64,000 nt of DNA from Paenibacillus sp. 1_12 (GTDB lineage: Bacteria; Bacillota; Bacilli; Paenibacillales; NBRC-103111). A program made the position numbers and the translations under genes. The notes under the pieces are model-generated. The model saw nothing but the letters and a program-made list of their open reading frames with translations, was not told where the DNA came from and did not search any database. This document shows positions 54,967-64,000 of the stretch, in pieces (within the stretch, counting starts at the first letter, position 1; each line of letters begins with the position of its first letter). The stretch lies in contig NZ_FOTE01000001.1 in the NCBI RefSeq assembly GCF_900114475.1, positions 62,001 to 126,000 of the forward strand, written 5' to 3'.

Positions 54967-55719
54967 TCAGTCCCTATTCACCTTTTCCAGCAAATCCTTC
55001 ACAACGACACTAACCGCAATTAATCCCGCTACAGGCGGTACGAAAGCATTGCTGGCCGGTGGCTGCTTGGCTTTACGGATTTCAGGTGCGTTTTCCGGAA
55101 CAATTTTTTGGGTAACATCCACTCTTGGCTTGATGGGTGCTTCCGTCGAAAAGACGACCTTGACTCCCTTTTTGATTCCATCCTTGCGCAGCTTGTTTCT
55201 GATGACACGGGCTAATGGGTCCATTGAGGTTTTGGAAATATCGGCAACCTGAAACTTGGTAGGATCCATTTTATTAGCCGCGCCCATACTCGATATAATC
55301 GGTATTTTACGTTCCAGACATTGTTTGATTAAGTGAATTTTGTAGCTGATCGTATCCGAAGCATCTACTACATAATCCAAAGGATAAGCAAACAACTGCT
55401 CATACGTTTCCTCTGTATAAAACATTCGCAAGGAAACGACGTCGCATTCCGGGTTGATTTGCAAAATACGATCACGCATCAAATCGGCTTTCGGCTGGCC
55501 AACCGTCGACATAAGAGCATGCACCTGACGGTTAATATTCGTAATGTCGACGACATCCTTGTCGATCAGCACGAGTCTCCCGATACCTGTTCGGGCTAAA
55601 GCTTCAGCAGCTATACCGCCTACGCCGCCAATGCCTAATACCGCTACGCAGCTATTACGCAGGACTTCCAGGCCTTCCGGCCCGATAGCAAGCTCCGTTC
55701 TTGAAAACTGGTGCAGCAT
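54967..55719 (-). CDS. tcdA: tRNA threonylcarbamoyladenosine dehydratase (TcdA/YrvM)
   Basis: A 250-residue ThiF/E1-like protein: ATP-binding GIGGVGGIAAEALARTGIG, arginine of the NINRQVHAL loop, DASDTISYKIHLIKQC and ISSMGAANKMDPTKF. TcdA cyclises t6A37 to ct6A using ATP. The ATG is preceded by AGGAGGT, and the header of repeat element C begins about 20 nt upstream of the start, so its promoter must lie in or beyond the repeats, or it reads through from aspS. Confidence 0.92.
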   Translation of the reverse strand: MLHQFSRTELAIGPEGLEVLRNSCVAVLGIGGVGGIAAEALARTGIGRLVLIDKDVVDITNINRQVHALMSTVGQPKADLMRDRILQINPECDVVSLRMFYTEETYEQLFAYPLDYVVDASDTISYKIHLIKQCLERKIPIISSMGAANKMDPTKFQVADISKTSMDPLARVIRNKLRKDGIKKGVKVVFSTEAPIKPRVDVTQKIVPENAPEIRKAKQPPASNAFVPPVAGLIAVSVVVKDLLEKVNRD

Positions 55720-55739
55720 GATTAATACCTCCTAAATGA

Positions 55740-56087
55740 CCCTCCCAAACCCTCCCTATAGGGAGGGCCCCAAAGGGCTTTGCCCTCTGGACTCCCATTG
55801 TGGTATGCATACGGTTGGGTTCTCGGGTCGCTTTCGTCCCTGTGGGACACGCTTGACTACTAGTGTAATGCACGTGTGCCAGACTGTGTGTTCTCGGGTC
55901 GCTTATCGTCCCTGTGGGACACGCTTGACTACTGGTGTGATGCACGAATGCGAGACTGTGTGTTCTCGGGTCGCTTTGGCCCCTGCGGGACGAAGCTTTA
56001 CTGCTGGTGTGATGCACGAATGCGAGACTGTGTGTTCTCGGGTCGCTTTGGCCCCTGCGGGACGAAGCTTTACTGCTGGTGTAGAGA
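55740..56087 (+). repeat. Composite repeat element C: 57-nt header plus four 72-nt units
   Basis: Header 55740-55796 is nearly identical to that of element B. Units start (GTTCTC) at 55819, 55890, 55962 and 56034, i.e. 71, 72, 72 nt. Units 1-2 carry the standard core TCGTCCCTGTGGGACACGCT; units 3-4 share a changed core GGCCCCTGCGGGACGAAGCT and are almost identical to each other, showing recent unit duplication. The post-core text is GACTACTGGTGTGATGCACG-like, unlike A or B. It fills the gap between aspS and tcdA. Confidence 0.85.
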
Positions 56088-56092
56088 CTTCA

Positions 56093-56112
56093 CTTACTTA
56101 CTTACTTACTTA
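56093..56112. repeat. Tetranucleotide repeat (CTTA)5 at the aspS stop codon
   Basis: Five perfect CTTA units (TAAG on the aspS strand) that include the aspS stop codon TAA at 56110-56112. Slippage would not alter the protein because the first TAA ends it. Confidence 0.85.
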
Positions 56113-57891
56113 CGCCTTGGCAGCGGGCTGCTTAAGCGCTAGACGTATGGACAATTGTTCCAGTTGTTTATCGTCTACTGGACCTGGTGCATCTGTAAGC
56201 AAGCAGGTAGCGCTCGCGGTTTTAGGGAACGCAATCGTTTCACGCAGGTTGGTGCGTTTTGTAATTAACATCACTAGACGGTCAAAGCCGAAGGCAATTC
56301 CGCCGTGTGGAGGAGTTCCGTATTCAAAGGCTTCTAGAAGGAAGCCGAATTTTTCTTGCGCTTCTTCTTTACTGAAGCCGAGTGCCTTGAACATTTGCTC
56401 TTGAACCTCACGCTTGTAGATCCGCATCGAACCGCCGCCAACTTCGTAGCCGTTTAATACAAGGTCATAAGCTTGTGCTCTGATCTTGCCTGGATCAGTA
56501 TCGAAGAAATGCATGTCTTCTTCGTTAGGACGGGTGAACGGATGGTGCTCGGCAACATAACGTTTGGCTTCTTCATCGTAGCCCAACAGCGGGAAGTCCA
56601 TAACCCACGCGAATTTAAATTCATTCTCGTCGATTAGACCCAGATCGCGTCCGATTTTTAAACGAAGGTTACCTAATACATCAGCAACCACCTTTTTGGT
56701 ATCTGCTGAGAATAACAGGAGATCGCCCTCTTCTGCTTCCAGACGAGTTTTTAACGCAGCAAGCTCTTCTTCTGAGAAGAATTTAACGATAGGGCCTTTC
56801 ATTTCACCTTCCTTGAGTACAACCCAAGCCAGACCTTTAGCGCCGTAACGTCCGGCAAATACGCCCAAATCGTCAATTTCCTTACGACTCCAGCTGCCGC
56901 AGCCTTTAGCATTAAGTGCTTTAACTTGGCCACCTTTTTCAACAACGGAAGCAAATACTTTAACACCGGAATTAACCACGATATCGGAAACATCCTTGAG
57001 TTCCAATCCGAAACGCAAATCAGGTTTATCTGAGCCGTATTTGCCCATTGCGTCTGCATAGCTGATACGTTGGAACGGACGTGCAAGCTCGGTGCCAGTC
57101 GTTACTCTGAACAGCTCAACAGTAAGCTCCTCCATCATATCCAACAATTGATCCTGCGATAGGAAAGAAGTCTCAACGTCGACTTGTGTGAATTCAGGTT
57201 GACGGTCCGAACGCAAATCCTCGTCACGGAAGCAGCGAGCAATTTGGTAATAACGCTCCAAGCCGCCTACCATAAGCAATTGTTTAAAAATTTGCGGGGA
57301 TTGCGGTAAAGCAAAAAATTCACCCGGATGCACACGGCTCGGTACCAAATAATCACGCGCGCCTTCTGGCGTGCTTTTGGTCAAAATCGGTGTTTCCACT
57401 TCCAAAAAGCCATTGGCATCCAGGAAATCACGGAATACTTTGGCAGCCTTGGAACGCAGCATCAGCGTACGCTGCATTTCCGGACGACGCAGGTCCAGGT
57501 AACGGTATTTCAAACGCAGAGATTCGTCGATTTCGATTCCGTCCTCGATGAAAAATGGCGGGTTTTTGGCAGCATTCAAAATTTCGATTTCTGTTACTTG
57601 AATTTCGATTTCACCGGTTTGCAGGTTAGCATTAATCGTAGCCGCATCACGCTCAACGACTTTTCCGCTTACAGCTAATACGTATTCGTTACGTGCACGG
57701 TCACCGATGGTCAAGGCTTCTCCTGAAAAATCAGGATTAAATACGATTTGAACCAAACCGCTGCGATCACGTAAGTCAATGAACAAGACGCCGCCCAAAT
57801 CGCGTCTTCTTTGTACCCAACCGTTCAGAATAACGGTCTCTCCTACGTTCGCTTTCGTTAACGCTCCACAATGATGGGTTTTCAACAACAT
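56110..57891 (-). CDS. aspS: Aspartyl-tRNA synthetase
   Basis: A 593-residue bacterial-type AspRS: OB anticodon domain ([24 protein letters not shown]), class II motif 2 ([19 protein letters not shown]), GAD insertion (about 290-420) and motif 3 ([14 protein letters not shown]). I favour ATG 57891 (MLLKTHHCG) by family alignment; ATG 57900 is only 3 nt from the GGAGG, 57891 is 12 nt from it, so the choice is not certain. It follows hisS by 69 nt; the pair is T-box controlled. Confidence 0.95.
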   Translation of the reverse strand: MLLKTHHCGALTKANVGETVILNGWVQRRRDLGGVLFIDLRDRSGLVQIVFNPDFSGEALTIGDRARNEYVLAVSGKVVERDAATINANLQTGEIEIQVTEIEILNAAKNPPFFIEDGIEIDESLRLKYRYLDLRRPEMQRTLMLRSKAAKVFRDFLDANGFLEVETPILTKSTPEGARDYLVPSRVHPGEFFALPQSPQIFKQLLMVGGLERYYQIARCFRDEDLRSDRQPEFTQVDVETSFLSQDQLLDMMEELTVELFRVTTGTELARPFQRISYADAMGKYGSDKPDLRFGLELKDVSDIVVNSGVKVFASVVEKGGQVKALNAKGCGSWSRKEIDDLGVFAGRYGAKGLAWVVLKEGEMKGPIVKFFSEEELAALKTRLEAEEGDLLLFSADTKKVVADVLGNLRLKIGRDLGLIDENEFKFAWVMDFPLLGYDEEAKRYVAEHHPFTRPNEEDMHFFDTDPGKIRAQAYDLVLNGYEVGGGSMRIYKREVQEQMFKALGFSKEEAQEKFGFLLEAFEYGTPPHGGIAFGFDRLVMLITKRTNLRETIAFPKTASATCLLTDAPGPVDDKQLEQLSIRLALKQPAAKA

Positions 57892-57960
57892 GACTATCAT
57901 CAACCTCCAGGTTTTGTTAGATAAATTTTGCCATTTTTATTATTAAACTTAAAAAATTAA

Positions 57961-59238
57961 TTAAAGATGCTTTAATGTCTTCATGTGTGCTACAAATTGC
58001 GCCAACTGCACGGTTTGCTGCTCGCCATTTTCCATTGACTTGATCGTGATCTCGCCGCGTGTTAGCTCATCATCACCGAGGATAGCAACATAAGAAGCTT
58101 TATAGCGATCAGCTGATTTCATTTGTGCCTTGATTTTACGGCCCAAATAATCCTTTTCTGCCTTCAGACCAGCCAGTCGAAGCAATTGCAATTGTTTGGT
58201 GACTTCCTTCTCGGCAGCTTCTCCCAAGCCTACTAAATAAATATCTAGCAGCTTTACAGCCGGAAGCTCGACATTTTGCGCCTGTAGGATGAGTAGAGTA
58301 CGTTCCAGACCAAGTCCGAGTCCAACTCCAGGCTGATCATTGCTGCCTCCGCCAATTTGGCCTACAAGACCGTTATAGCGGCCTCCACCACCAATGGTAT
58401 CAATTGCGCCGATACCCGCTGCCTTATACTCAAACGCCGTATGCGTGTAGTAATCAAGACCGCGGACCAAGCGTGGATTAATTCGGAAAGGAATATTCAT
58501 CGCACTCAAATGCTCCTGGACCGCTGCAAAATGAGCCGTACATTCTTCATCCAAATATTCCAATATAGTTGGTGCGCCCTCGCAATGCTTTTGATCCACC
58601 TTGCAATCCAGTATACGCATTGGATTCCGATCATAGCGGGATTGGCAATCTGAGCAGAGCTGGTCTTTCACAGGAGCAAAAAACTCCTGAAGCTTCTGCT
58701 TGAATACGTCGCGACAGGCAATCGTTCCAACTGAGTTGATATCAACGGTTACATCCTTGATGCCAAGCTCATTGTAAAAAGTGTAACCAAGCGCGATCAC
58801 TTCTGCATCAATACTAGGGTCAACTGATCCGAATGCTTCAATGCCGAATTGATGAAACTGCCGATAACGTCCAGCTTGCGGCTGCTCGTATCGGAACATG
58901 GGACCGATATAAAACAGCTTACTGACATCCGGCTCTCCAAATAGCTTATTTTCCACATAAGCTCGGACAACACCTGCGGTTCCTTCCGGCCTTAGTGAGA
59001 AGCTTAACGGCTTATTACGATCCCCTTTAGCTTCAAAGGTATACATTTCCTTTTCAACGATATCTGTGGTTTCACCAACACCACGTTGAAACAGCTCCGT
59101 GTTCTCAAAAATCGGTGTGCGAATTTCACGATAGTTGAATCGTTGGCACAGCTCACGCGCCTTGGATTCTACGTACTGCCATTTTTCAATCTCTCCAGGA
59201 AGCAGATCCTGGGTTCCCTTTGGTTTCTGAATACTCAT
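57961..59238 (-). CDS. hisS: Histidyl-tRNA synthetase
   Basis: A 425-residue class II enzyme: KPKGTQDLLPGE, motif 2 RYEQPQAGRYRQFHQFGIEAFG, histidine-specific LVRGLDYYTHTAFEY and GGGGRYNGL, motif 3 GVGLGLGLERTLLIL, and an anticodon-binding domain (about 330-420). ATG 59238 follows AGGAG. First gene of the hisS-aspS operon, under the T-box at 59281-59584. Confidence 0.97.
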   Translation of the reverse strand: MSIQKPKGTQDLLPGEIEKWQYVESKARELCQRFNYREIRTPIFENTELFQRGVGETTDIVEKEMYTFEAKGDRNKPLSFSLRPEGTAGVVRAYVENKLFGEPDVSKLFYIGPMFRYEQPQAGRYRQFHQFGIEAFGSVDPSIDAEVIALGYTFYNELGIKDVTVDINSVGTIACRDVFKQKLQEFFAPVKDQLCSDCQSRYDRNPMRILDCKVDQKHCEGAPTILEYLDEECTAHFAAVQEHLSAMNIPFRINPRLVRGLDYYTHTAFEYKAAGIGAIDTIGGGGRYNGLVGQIGGGSNDQPGVGLGLGLERTLLILQAQNVELPAVKLLDIYLVGLGEAAEKEVTKQLQLLRLAGLKAEKDYLGRKIKAQMKSADRYKASYVAILGDDELTRGEITIKSMENGEQQTVQLAQFVAHMKTLKHL

Positions 59239-59280
59239 GTACGGCTGCTCCTTTCTTGTTTTGCCGGATCTGGACGAAAA

Positions 59281-59584
59281 TTAAAAAAGCTCCCGCCCCC
59301 GACATTAATTTGTCAGGGACGAGAGACTTATCAACGAAGTCATCCCGCGGTACCACCCACGATTTGCATCTTAGCGTTCCAGATGCACACTCAAAGCGGT
59401 TAACGCCCGCTATACGCAAATCGGCTACTATACGACATCTAATTGCCGTAGTTCCCCGTTTGTCCTCCGGGAGGTCTGTTCGTTCGTTTCACATAAGGAA
59501 GCTTGCAGCTTGAGCTTCCCTCTCTGTTTATGCGAGGGTACGAAGTACTTGATCCCATCAACGGATATATAATCCCATTCAATA
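59281..59584 (-). promoter_or_regulatory. T-box riboswitch of hisS-aspS
   Basis: T-box GGGTGGTACCGCGG at about 59345-59358 on the minus strand; terminator with stem CTCGTCCCTGACA / TGTCGGGGGCGGGAG and T6 ending near 59284. A Stem I with AGAGAGGG..K-turn-like segment lies upstream. I could not fix the specifier codon with confidence: a GAC (Asp) in GGAGGACAAACGG is one option, and a His codon elsewhere cannot be excluded. Confidence 0.9.
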
Positions 59585-59590
59585 ACCATT

Positions 59591-59619
59591 ATTGTAATAG
59601 CGAATTTTGGCAAAGTCAA
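59591..59619 (-). promoter_or_regulatory. Promoter of the hisS-aspS leader
   Basis: TTGACT (59614-59619), 17-nt spacer, TACAAT (59591-59596), minus strand. Confidence 0.75.
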
Positions 59620-59673
59620 GCCATTTGCTTGATAATGTGTGCTTAGAGCTTTCAAGCTCTCAGTTCATTATAT

Positions 59674-61632
59674 TTATTTTGCCGCATTAATGTACTTGTA
59701 TACATCGTTAATCAGCATATAAGTATCGCCATTCGTTAATTCCTGCTTTTTGGAAATCCCGTCCACAGTTCCTTTGCTTAGGATTCCTTTGGTCAGCAAA
59801 TTGTTCAAAGCATTCTCTGCTGTTGCATCCTGCTTCAGTAGTGATGCAATCATTTGAGCTGCTGATTCCAGCGTCAATGGCTGCTTAGCAGGTTCATTAA
59901 CCTTAGCGATCACCGTTGAAGGACTGCCTGACATCGCACTTGGTTTGAACTTGCGCATGCCCTCAAGCATATTGACCATTCGCTTCTGATTCGAAGCTAC
60001 GTCCAGACTAAAATCATTCTTGTAACCGCCGCTGGAAAGTCCAAGGCTAATCGCTGTCTTTAAACCCTCGTAGGATTTGTGCTGCATATATGGAGCCGGC
60101 TGGATACTAAATGGCTTTAAGTCCATACCTTGATTATTCAGCATTGCGTGAAGCTTGGCAATGGATTCTTTAGATGCGGATAACTGCCGGAAGCTCATAT
60201 TTTGCTCAATAGCGATCTTGACCGAAGCTCCTGCAGCTTCGCCCTCAGCCATACCGACAGGCACAACACGTGCACTCCCATGAGGAAGTGTATCATAGCT
60301 TGCTGCTCTGCCAACGACTAGCAATCCGTCAACCTTGAGCGGTACAATACTGCGGTAAGGCACCGCATATTTATCCGGATCAATGACGACAGCTCCATTG
60401 TCCTTAGGGCTTGTCCGCTGAATATCGACAGGGTATCCGCCAAATGCGATACGATCCCATTGATCACGATTTTCAAGCAAATCGATAATAGACAATCTAT
60501 ATTCACCTTGCATATGACGTGATTCACGCACGTACAGCTCAGGCGCAATGCCTGCCAGCTCCACCCCTTCAAATTCAGGGTACTGCTGCTTGAGATATGC
60601 CAGGACATGAGGCAACTCGTCTTTAGCAATCTGGAAAGCTTCTTGCCGTGATTTAGGGTCAAAAGGATCGACATCAAAAATTTGCAGTGCATTAACGAGC
60701 ATCGTATTATCGTTTTGCCGTCCGCCGTTCAGGCCGCGCATCCTGACCTTTTCTTTATTTACAGCAGGGTAATCCTGCATCTTGGTTAAACCCCACAAAC
60801 TCATTTCATTAATTCCGTAGGCACCAAGACCTTTATCCTCAGCTTGTATCGGCTTGCTGAAGCTGGCCCACCGTTCGGGTGTAATATCGTTGAGTCTGAA
60901 TACGGCTGTAACCGCCATCCTGCTTTTGGGATCCATCAAGTCTTCGCGTCCTACTGTAAAAGGAACTCCAGCAGCAGCAGCAATATCTCCATCCTGTGTC
61001 GCATCAATAACTGCCTTCGCTTCGATAGCAAGCCTGCTGCCATCTGATTTGGTGACGACTACGCCTGTTACACGGGGAAGCGCTCCCGCTCCCGCAGGGG
61101 CCATTTGCGGCTCAATCTTCTTGGTTTTCATCAGCAGATCGATATTGGGTTCTCTGCTCACGATATCATTAAAAACATTAGCTGCAGTTACGACATCGAA
61201 GGAATCTCCTTCAGTGCGACCATACCATTCGCTGAATATTCCTTTATTCATAATGTCATGAGTAGATAATAGGCCTTTACTGGGCTCATAGTTCATATCT
61301 AGACTGTTCAACCAACCTAATGTCATTAATCCACCTAATATCTCGCGATCATAACCATCCACTAAAAGCGTTTTTAATCCGTTGCGCGCTGCGGATACCG
61401 CTGCAGTTATTCCTTCCGGATCTGTCCCCACTACGACGAGGTCATAGCTGTTCTTAATATTTTTCGTAACTTTTACTTCAGCTAGCTGCTGCGGCTTGCC
61501 AAGTCCTCCGCTTGAAACCCTTTTACTAGCTAACAAATATGTACCTGCTCCTATTACTGCCACTAGCAGCACGGCAAACACTGCCAACTGCCATCCTTTA
61601 TTATTTCCAGTTGAATAGCCTGCTTTCCTCAT
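59674..61632 (-). CDS. Membrane-anchored FAD-dependent oxidoreductase
   Basis: A 652-residue protein: one N-terminal helix (about 15-35, LAVFAVLLVAVIGAGTYLL), then an FAD_oxidored (PF12831) domain: YDLVVVGTDPEGITAAVSAARNG, LVDGYDREILGGLMTLGWL, ATQDGDIAAAAGVPF and VVGRAASYDTLPHGSARVVPVGMAEGEAAG. A C-terminal ~110-residue helical tail follows (from about 540). With the helix in N-in orientation the flavin domain would be outside, unusual for a FAD enzyme with no Tat motif. ATG 61632 follows GAGGTG. It lies between hisS and dtd, where other Bacilli have no such gene; substrate unknown. Confidence 0.82.
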   Translation of the reverse strand: MRKAGYSTGNNKGWQLAVFAVLLVAVIGAGTYLLASKRVSSGGLGKPQQLAEVKVTKNIKNSYDLVVVGTDPEGITAAVSAARNGLKTLLVDGYDREILGGLMTLGWLNSLDMNYEPSKGLLSTHDIMNKGIFSEWYGRTEGDSFDVVTAANVFNDIVSREPNIDLLMKTKKIEPQMAPAGAGALPRVTGVVVTKSDGSRLAIEAKAVIDATQDGDIAAAAGVPFTVGREDLMDPKSRMAVTAVFRLNDITPERWASFSKPIQAEDKGLGAYGINEMSLWGLTKMQDYPAVNKEKVRMRGLNGGRQNDNTMLVNALQIFDVDPFDPKSRQEAFQIAKDELPHVLAYLKQQYPEFEGVELAGIAPELYVRESRHMQGEYRLSIIDLLENRDQWDRIAFGGYPVDIQRTSPKDNGAVVIDPDKYAVPYRSIVPLKVDGLLVVGRAASYDTLPHGSARVVPVGMAEGEAAGASVKIAIEQNMSFRQLSASKESIAKLHAMLNNQGMDLKPFSIQPAPYMQHKSYEGLKTAISLGLSSGGYKNDFSLDVASNQKRMVNMLEGMRKFKPSAMSGSPSTVIAKVNEPAKQPLTLESAAQMIASLLKQDATAENALNNLLTKGILSKGTVDGISKKQELTNGDTYMLINDVYKYINAAK

Positions 61633-61832
61633 CCTGCACCTCGTAAGTATCATTTTTATAGATCCATAAATTGCCAAATTGCCAGTTAAATAGCCCGTAC
61701 CTTCTAAATACGAGACATCGATGACAATGGTTGCATTTGTTCGCTAAAATTCAACAAATGATCATAATTTGAGGCCTGTCCGCTTGATGTTCAGCCCAAA
61801 ACTAGATTAAGTGTATCACAGGTCAAGAGCAG

Positions 61833-61867
61833 AAAAAAAAAAAAACCGCCATAGGGTACCCTGGCGA
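61833..61867 (-). terminator. Terminator of the 58-aa gene
   Basis: Minus-strand CGCCA-GGGTACCCTA-TGGCG followed by thirteen Ts, about 20 nt after the stop. Confidence 0.85.
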
Positions 61868-61887
61868 TTTGCTTAATCTGCATGTTG

Positions 61888-62064
61888 TTAACGATAGGTT
61901 CGACGAGGCTGCTGCTTTAACTGCTCTGTAAAAGAGGAATAGTCTGCGGTCAGCTCATTGCCATTCAAACTGGCAGCAACCATCCCGACTGACTCCCCCA
62001 AACCACAGGAAAGCAACTGCTGCTCAGGCCGATAAACAATATTTTGATTTATGGACTTGCGCAT
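61888..62064 (-). CDS. Small protein of unknown function, 58 aa
   Basis: Starts MRKSINQNIVYRPEQQ at ATG 62064, with AAAGGAG 11 nt upstream, and ends LKQQPRRTYR. No membrane helix, one Cys, no domain I recognise. It has its own strong terminator and ribosome site, which supports it being real. It lies between dtd and the FAD oxidoreductase, 156 nt from dtd. Confidence 0.6.
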   Translation of the reverse strand: MRKSINQNIVYRPEQQLLSCGLGESVGMVAASLNGNELTADYSSFTEQLKQQPRRTYR

Positions 62065-62220
62065 GGGTATTAAGCTCCTTTGAGTAATAGCTGAACAAGC
62101 TGAAGACTCGTTCACTGCTGAGCTTATTATTTCCATATCAAAATATATTTATCCGTATGCTGATTCGTTTATGAAACGCTTTTTCACCAAATATCCTAAC
62201 CATTCAAGCTATTCAAATAA

Positions 62221-62661
62221 CTACTGGCTGTCGATAATTAAAGTGACCGGACCGTCGTTAACTAAAGATACATCCATCATCGCTCCAAACACTCCGGTTT
62301 CTACCTTTAAACCAAGTCTGCGAAGATGGTCATTAAATTGCTCATATAAGGGTTCAGCATGCTCCGGTTTGGCTGCAGCCATAAAGTTGGGCCGTCTGCC
62401 CTTACGACAATCCCCATAAAGTGTAAACTGAGAAATCGATAAGATTTCTCCTTCTGTTTCGGAGATGGAAAGATTCATTTTACCCGTCTCGTCCTCAAAT
62501 ATACGAAGTCCGGCTATTTTCTCAGCCGCATATCGGGCGTCCTGCTCTGTATCCTCATGAGTAACACCAACCAGTAGAACAAGTCCATGCCGAATCGAAC
62601 CGACCGCTACACCTTCTACCTCAACGCTAGCCTGTTTACTACGCTGAACAACAATACGCAC
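62221..62661 (-). CDS. dtd: D-aminoacyl-tRNA deacylase
   Basis: A 146-residue [34 protein letters not shown], signature [19 protein letters not shown] (SQFTL) and the cis-Gly-Pro type loop [11 protein letters not shown]. It removes D-amino acids mischarged onto tRNA. GTG 62661 (GAGGTG 7 nt upstream) is chosen over the longer reading. 60 nt downstream of relA, as is standard. Confidence 0.95.
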   Translation of the reverse strand: MRIVVQRSKQASVEVEGVAVGSIRHGLVLLVGVTHEDTEQDARYAAEKIAGLRIFEDETGKMNLSISETEGEILSISQFTLYGDCRKGRRPNFMAAAKPEHAEPLYEQFNDHLRRLGLKVETGVFGAMMDVSLVNDGPVTLIIDSQ

Positions 62662-62721
62662 GTGCTTACACCTCAATCCTTCGTGCTAACCATTAGTCCC
62701 TAATTGGAATAACTCGTAACC

Positions 62722-64000
62722 TTAAGTTTGCATAATCCGATGCACCGAGTAGATGTCACGGATCCGTTTGATTTTTTCAACGACAGAGTGCAAATGCTCA
62801 ATATTGCGAATCAATATCGACATATGAATTACCGCCATTTTGTTCTTGTCCGTACGGCCGGAGACAGCTGATATGATCGTTTTGCTTTCCGAAACTGCCT
62901 GCAGGACTTCATTTAACAAGCCCATACGGTCATGTCCGGCTATTTCAATCTCCACGTTATAGCTGGCTTCCACCGAATCTACCCACTCCACTTCAATCAG
63001 ACGGTTGCCTTCTTCACTTCCATCAATTGCAGGAATGTTCGTACAATCCTCCCGATGCACGGAAACACCTCTGCCGCGGGTGATATAGCCAACAATGACA
63101 TCACCCGGAACCGGGTTGCAGCAGCGTGCAAAACGAACAAGCAAATTGTCCACGCCTTTAACACGAACCCCATGTGTTGGCCTGCTTTTCTTCTCGGCAG
63201 GAGCTGTCTTGACTTCTTTAATCTCATTGGTGAGCTGGAGCGCTTGCTGCTGCGCTTCTTCTGCTTCTTTACGTAATTTATCAGTAAGACGGGTAACGAT
63301 TTGTGCAGCTGTAATCCCACTAAAGCCAACCGCAGAGAACATATCCTCGACTTCATGGAAATTAAACTTTTTGGCAACCTCCATAAGCTCATTTTCTTTC
63401 ATCAGGGTTGACGGCTCAAGACCCAATCGTTTCAGCTCACGTTCAATCGCTTCTTTACCCTTTTCTACATTTTCCTCACGCTTTTCCTTCTTGAACCACT
63501 GCCGAATTTTGCTGCGGGCATGTGAGGATTGGGCCAGCTTGATCCAGTCCTGACTTGGGCCATAAGAGTGCTTAGAGGTCAATATTTCAATGATATCTCC
63601 AGTTTTCAAACGATAGTCCAAAGAAACAATGCGACCATTTACTTTGGCACCAATGGTTCGGTTACCGATCTCCGTATGAATGCGATAGGCAAAATCAAGC
63701 GGAACCGAGCCGGCAGGCAGTTCGATAACCTCGCCTTTAGGCGTAAAAACAAATACAAGATCGGAGAAAAAGTCCATCTTTAATGATTCCACAAATTCGG
63801 AAGCGTCCTCAGCGTCCTGCTGAAGCTCCAATATTTCACGGAACCAGCTCATTTTATCTTCGAAGCTGCCTGATGGTACGACACTTCCCTCTTTATAGGC
63901 CCAGTGCGCAGCTACCCCGTATTCCGAAGTTCTATGCATATCACCAGTACGAATCTGTACTTCAAGCGGTTCACCTTTGGGACCAATTACGGTCGTATGC
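62722..64000 (-). CDS. relA: GTP pyrophosphokinase RelA/SpoT (partial, 5' end outside window)
   Basis: The C-terminal 425 residues of the (p)ppGpp synthetase/hydrolase: end of the synthetase domain (VQIRTGDMHRTSEYGVAAHWAYKEG), TGS (VFVFTPKGEVIELPAGSVPLDFAYRIHTEIG), helical domain, zinc-finger/conserved-cysteine domain (RFARCCNPVPGD, REDCTNI) and ACT domain (IEIAGHDRMGLLNEVLQ). The reading frame is open to the edge of the window. Neighbour of dtd and hisS as in B. subtilis. Confidence 0.96.
   Translation of the reverse strand, partial: HTTVIGPKGEPLEVQIRTGDMHRTSEYGVAAHWAYKEGSVVPSGSFEDKMSWFREILELQQDAEDASEFVESLKMDFFSDLVFVFTPKGEVIELPAGSVPLDFAYRIHTEIGNRTIGAKVNGRIVSLDYRLKTGDIIEILTSKHSYGPSQDWIKLAQSSHARSKIRQWFKKEKREENVEKGKEAIERELKRLGLEPSTLMKENELMEVAKKFNFHEVEDMFSAVGFSGITAAQIVTRLTDKLRKEAEEAQQQALQLTNEIKEVKTAPAEKKSRPTHGVRVKGVDNLLVRFARCCNPVPGDVIVGYITRGRGVSVHREDCTNIPAIDGSEEGNRLIEVEWVDSVEASYNVEIEIAGHDRMGLLNEVLQAVSESKTIISAVSGRTDKNKMAVIHMSILIRNIEHLHSVVEKIKRIRDIYSVHRIMQT

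Noticed and set aside
55736-56404. 222-aa plus-strand ORF over element C and the aspS 3' end
   Set aside because: It translates the tandem repeat and then the antisense of aspS; the frame is kept open by the 72-nt period, a multiple of three.

Overview
The window is a stretch of low-GC Gram-positive chromosome, most like Paenibacillus or a close relative in Paenibacillaceae. The evidence is the conserved Bacillales housekeeping order (relA-dtd-hisS-aspS-tcdA-rarA-cymR-iscS ... alaS-ireB/yrzL-yrrK-yrzB-mltG-trhP1-trhP2), T-box leaders ahead of alaS and hisS-aspS, strong AGGAGG ribosome sites, frequent GTG/TTG starts, and intrinsic terminators. I see no transposase, phage gene, tRNA or rRNA gene, or CRISPR array. 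The window cuts through pdhB at the left edge and relA at the right edge.

Layout: 1-1693 pdhB/pdhA (pyruvate dehydrogenase E1), minus strand. 1904-2629 secreted-esterase-fold hydrolase. 2639-3268 repeat element A and an interrupted palindrome. 3308-4153 lipL. 4229-10714 two divergent MarR regulators and a drug-efflux operon (two HlyD-type adaptors, a 14-helix DHA2 MFS pump, and an unrecognised secreted beta-repeat protein). 10969-14186 a degenerate-GGDEF membrane protein and a BcsB-like protein, resembling B. subtilis ydaK and ydaN but with no glycosyltransferase. 14321-22963 a catabolic cluster: FAA hydrolase, two SDRs, NAD epimerase, polar amino-acid-type ABC importer, IclR regulator and a dihydroorotase/allantoinase-family cyclic amidohydrolase. 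23173-24937 a GDYXXLXY/DUF2157 membrane pair with 37-nt tandem hairpin repeats upstream. 25283-28753 CheY-like, CheX-like and CheA-like (CHASE4-HAMP-PAS-HPt-ATPase) proteins. 28840-30657 kimA-like K+ transporter. 31015-33029 Tat-exported phosphoesterase and a UDP-sugar epimerase. 33143-37858 two tandem chemoreceptor paralogues. 38080-45664 trhP2, trhP1, mltG, two DUF1292 genes, yrrK, ireB and alaS. 45688-46632 repeat element B, a second interrupted palindrome and the alaS T-box. 46708-55719 AI-2E transporter, a zinc-ribbon protein, a PRC-barrel protein, iscS, cymR, mnmA (opposite strand), a CNNM transporter, rarA and tcdA. 55740-56112 repeat element C and a tetranucleotide repeat. 56110-64000 aspS, hisS with T-box, a membrane-anchored FAD oxidoreductase, a 58-aa protein, dtd and relA.

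How the genes work together: most of the right half is translation and stress housekeeping (aminoacyl-tRNA synthetases under T-box control, tRNA modification, D-aa-tRNA deacylation, ppGpp metabolism, Fe-S/cysteine control). The left half is accessory: efflux, exopolysaccharide/c-di-GMP-type parts, a transport-plus-catabolism cluster whose substrate I cannot name, and chemosensory proteins.

The most unusual structure is a repeat family present at three loci (2639, 45688, 55740). Each locus has the same 57-nt GC-rich header followed by a tandem array of 69-86-nt units. The units share one hairpin core but carry otherwise locus-specific sequence. Two of the three copies abut ribosome-binding sites of housekeeping genes, and one lies between the alaS T-box and alaS.
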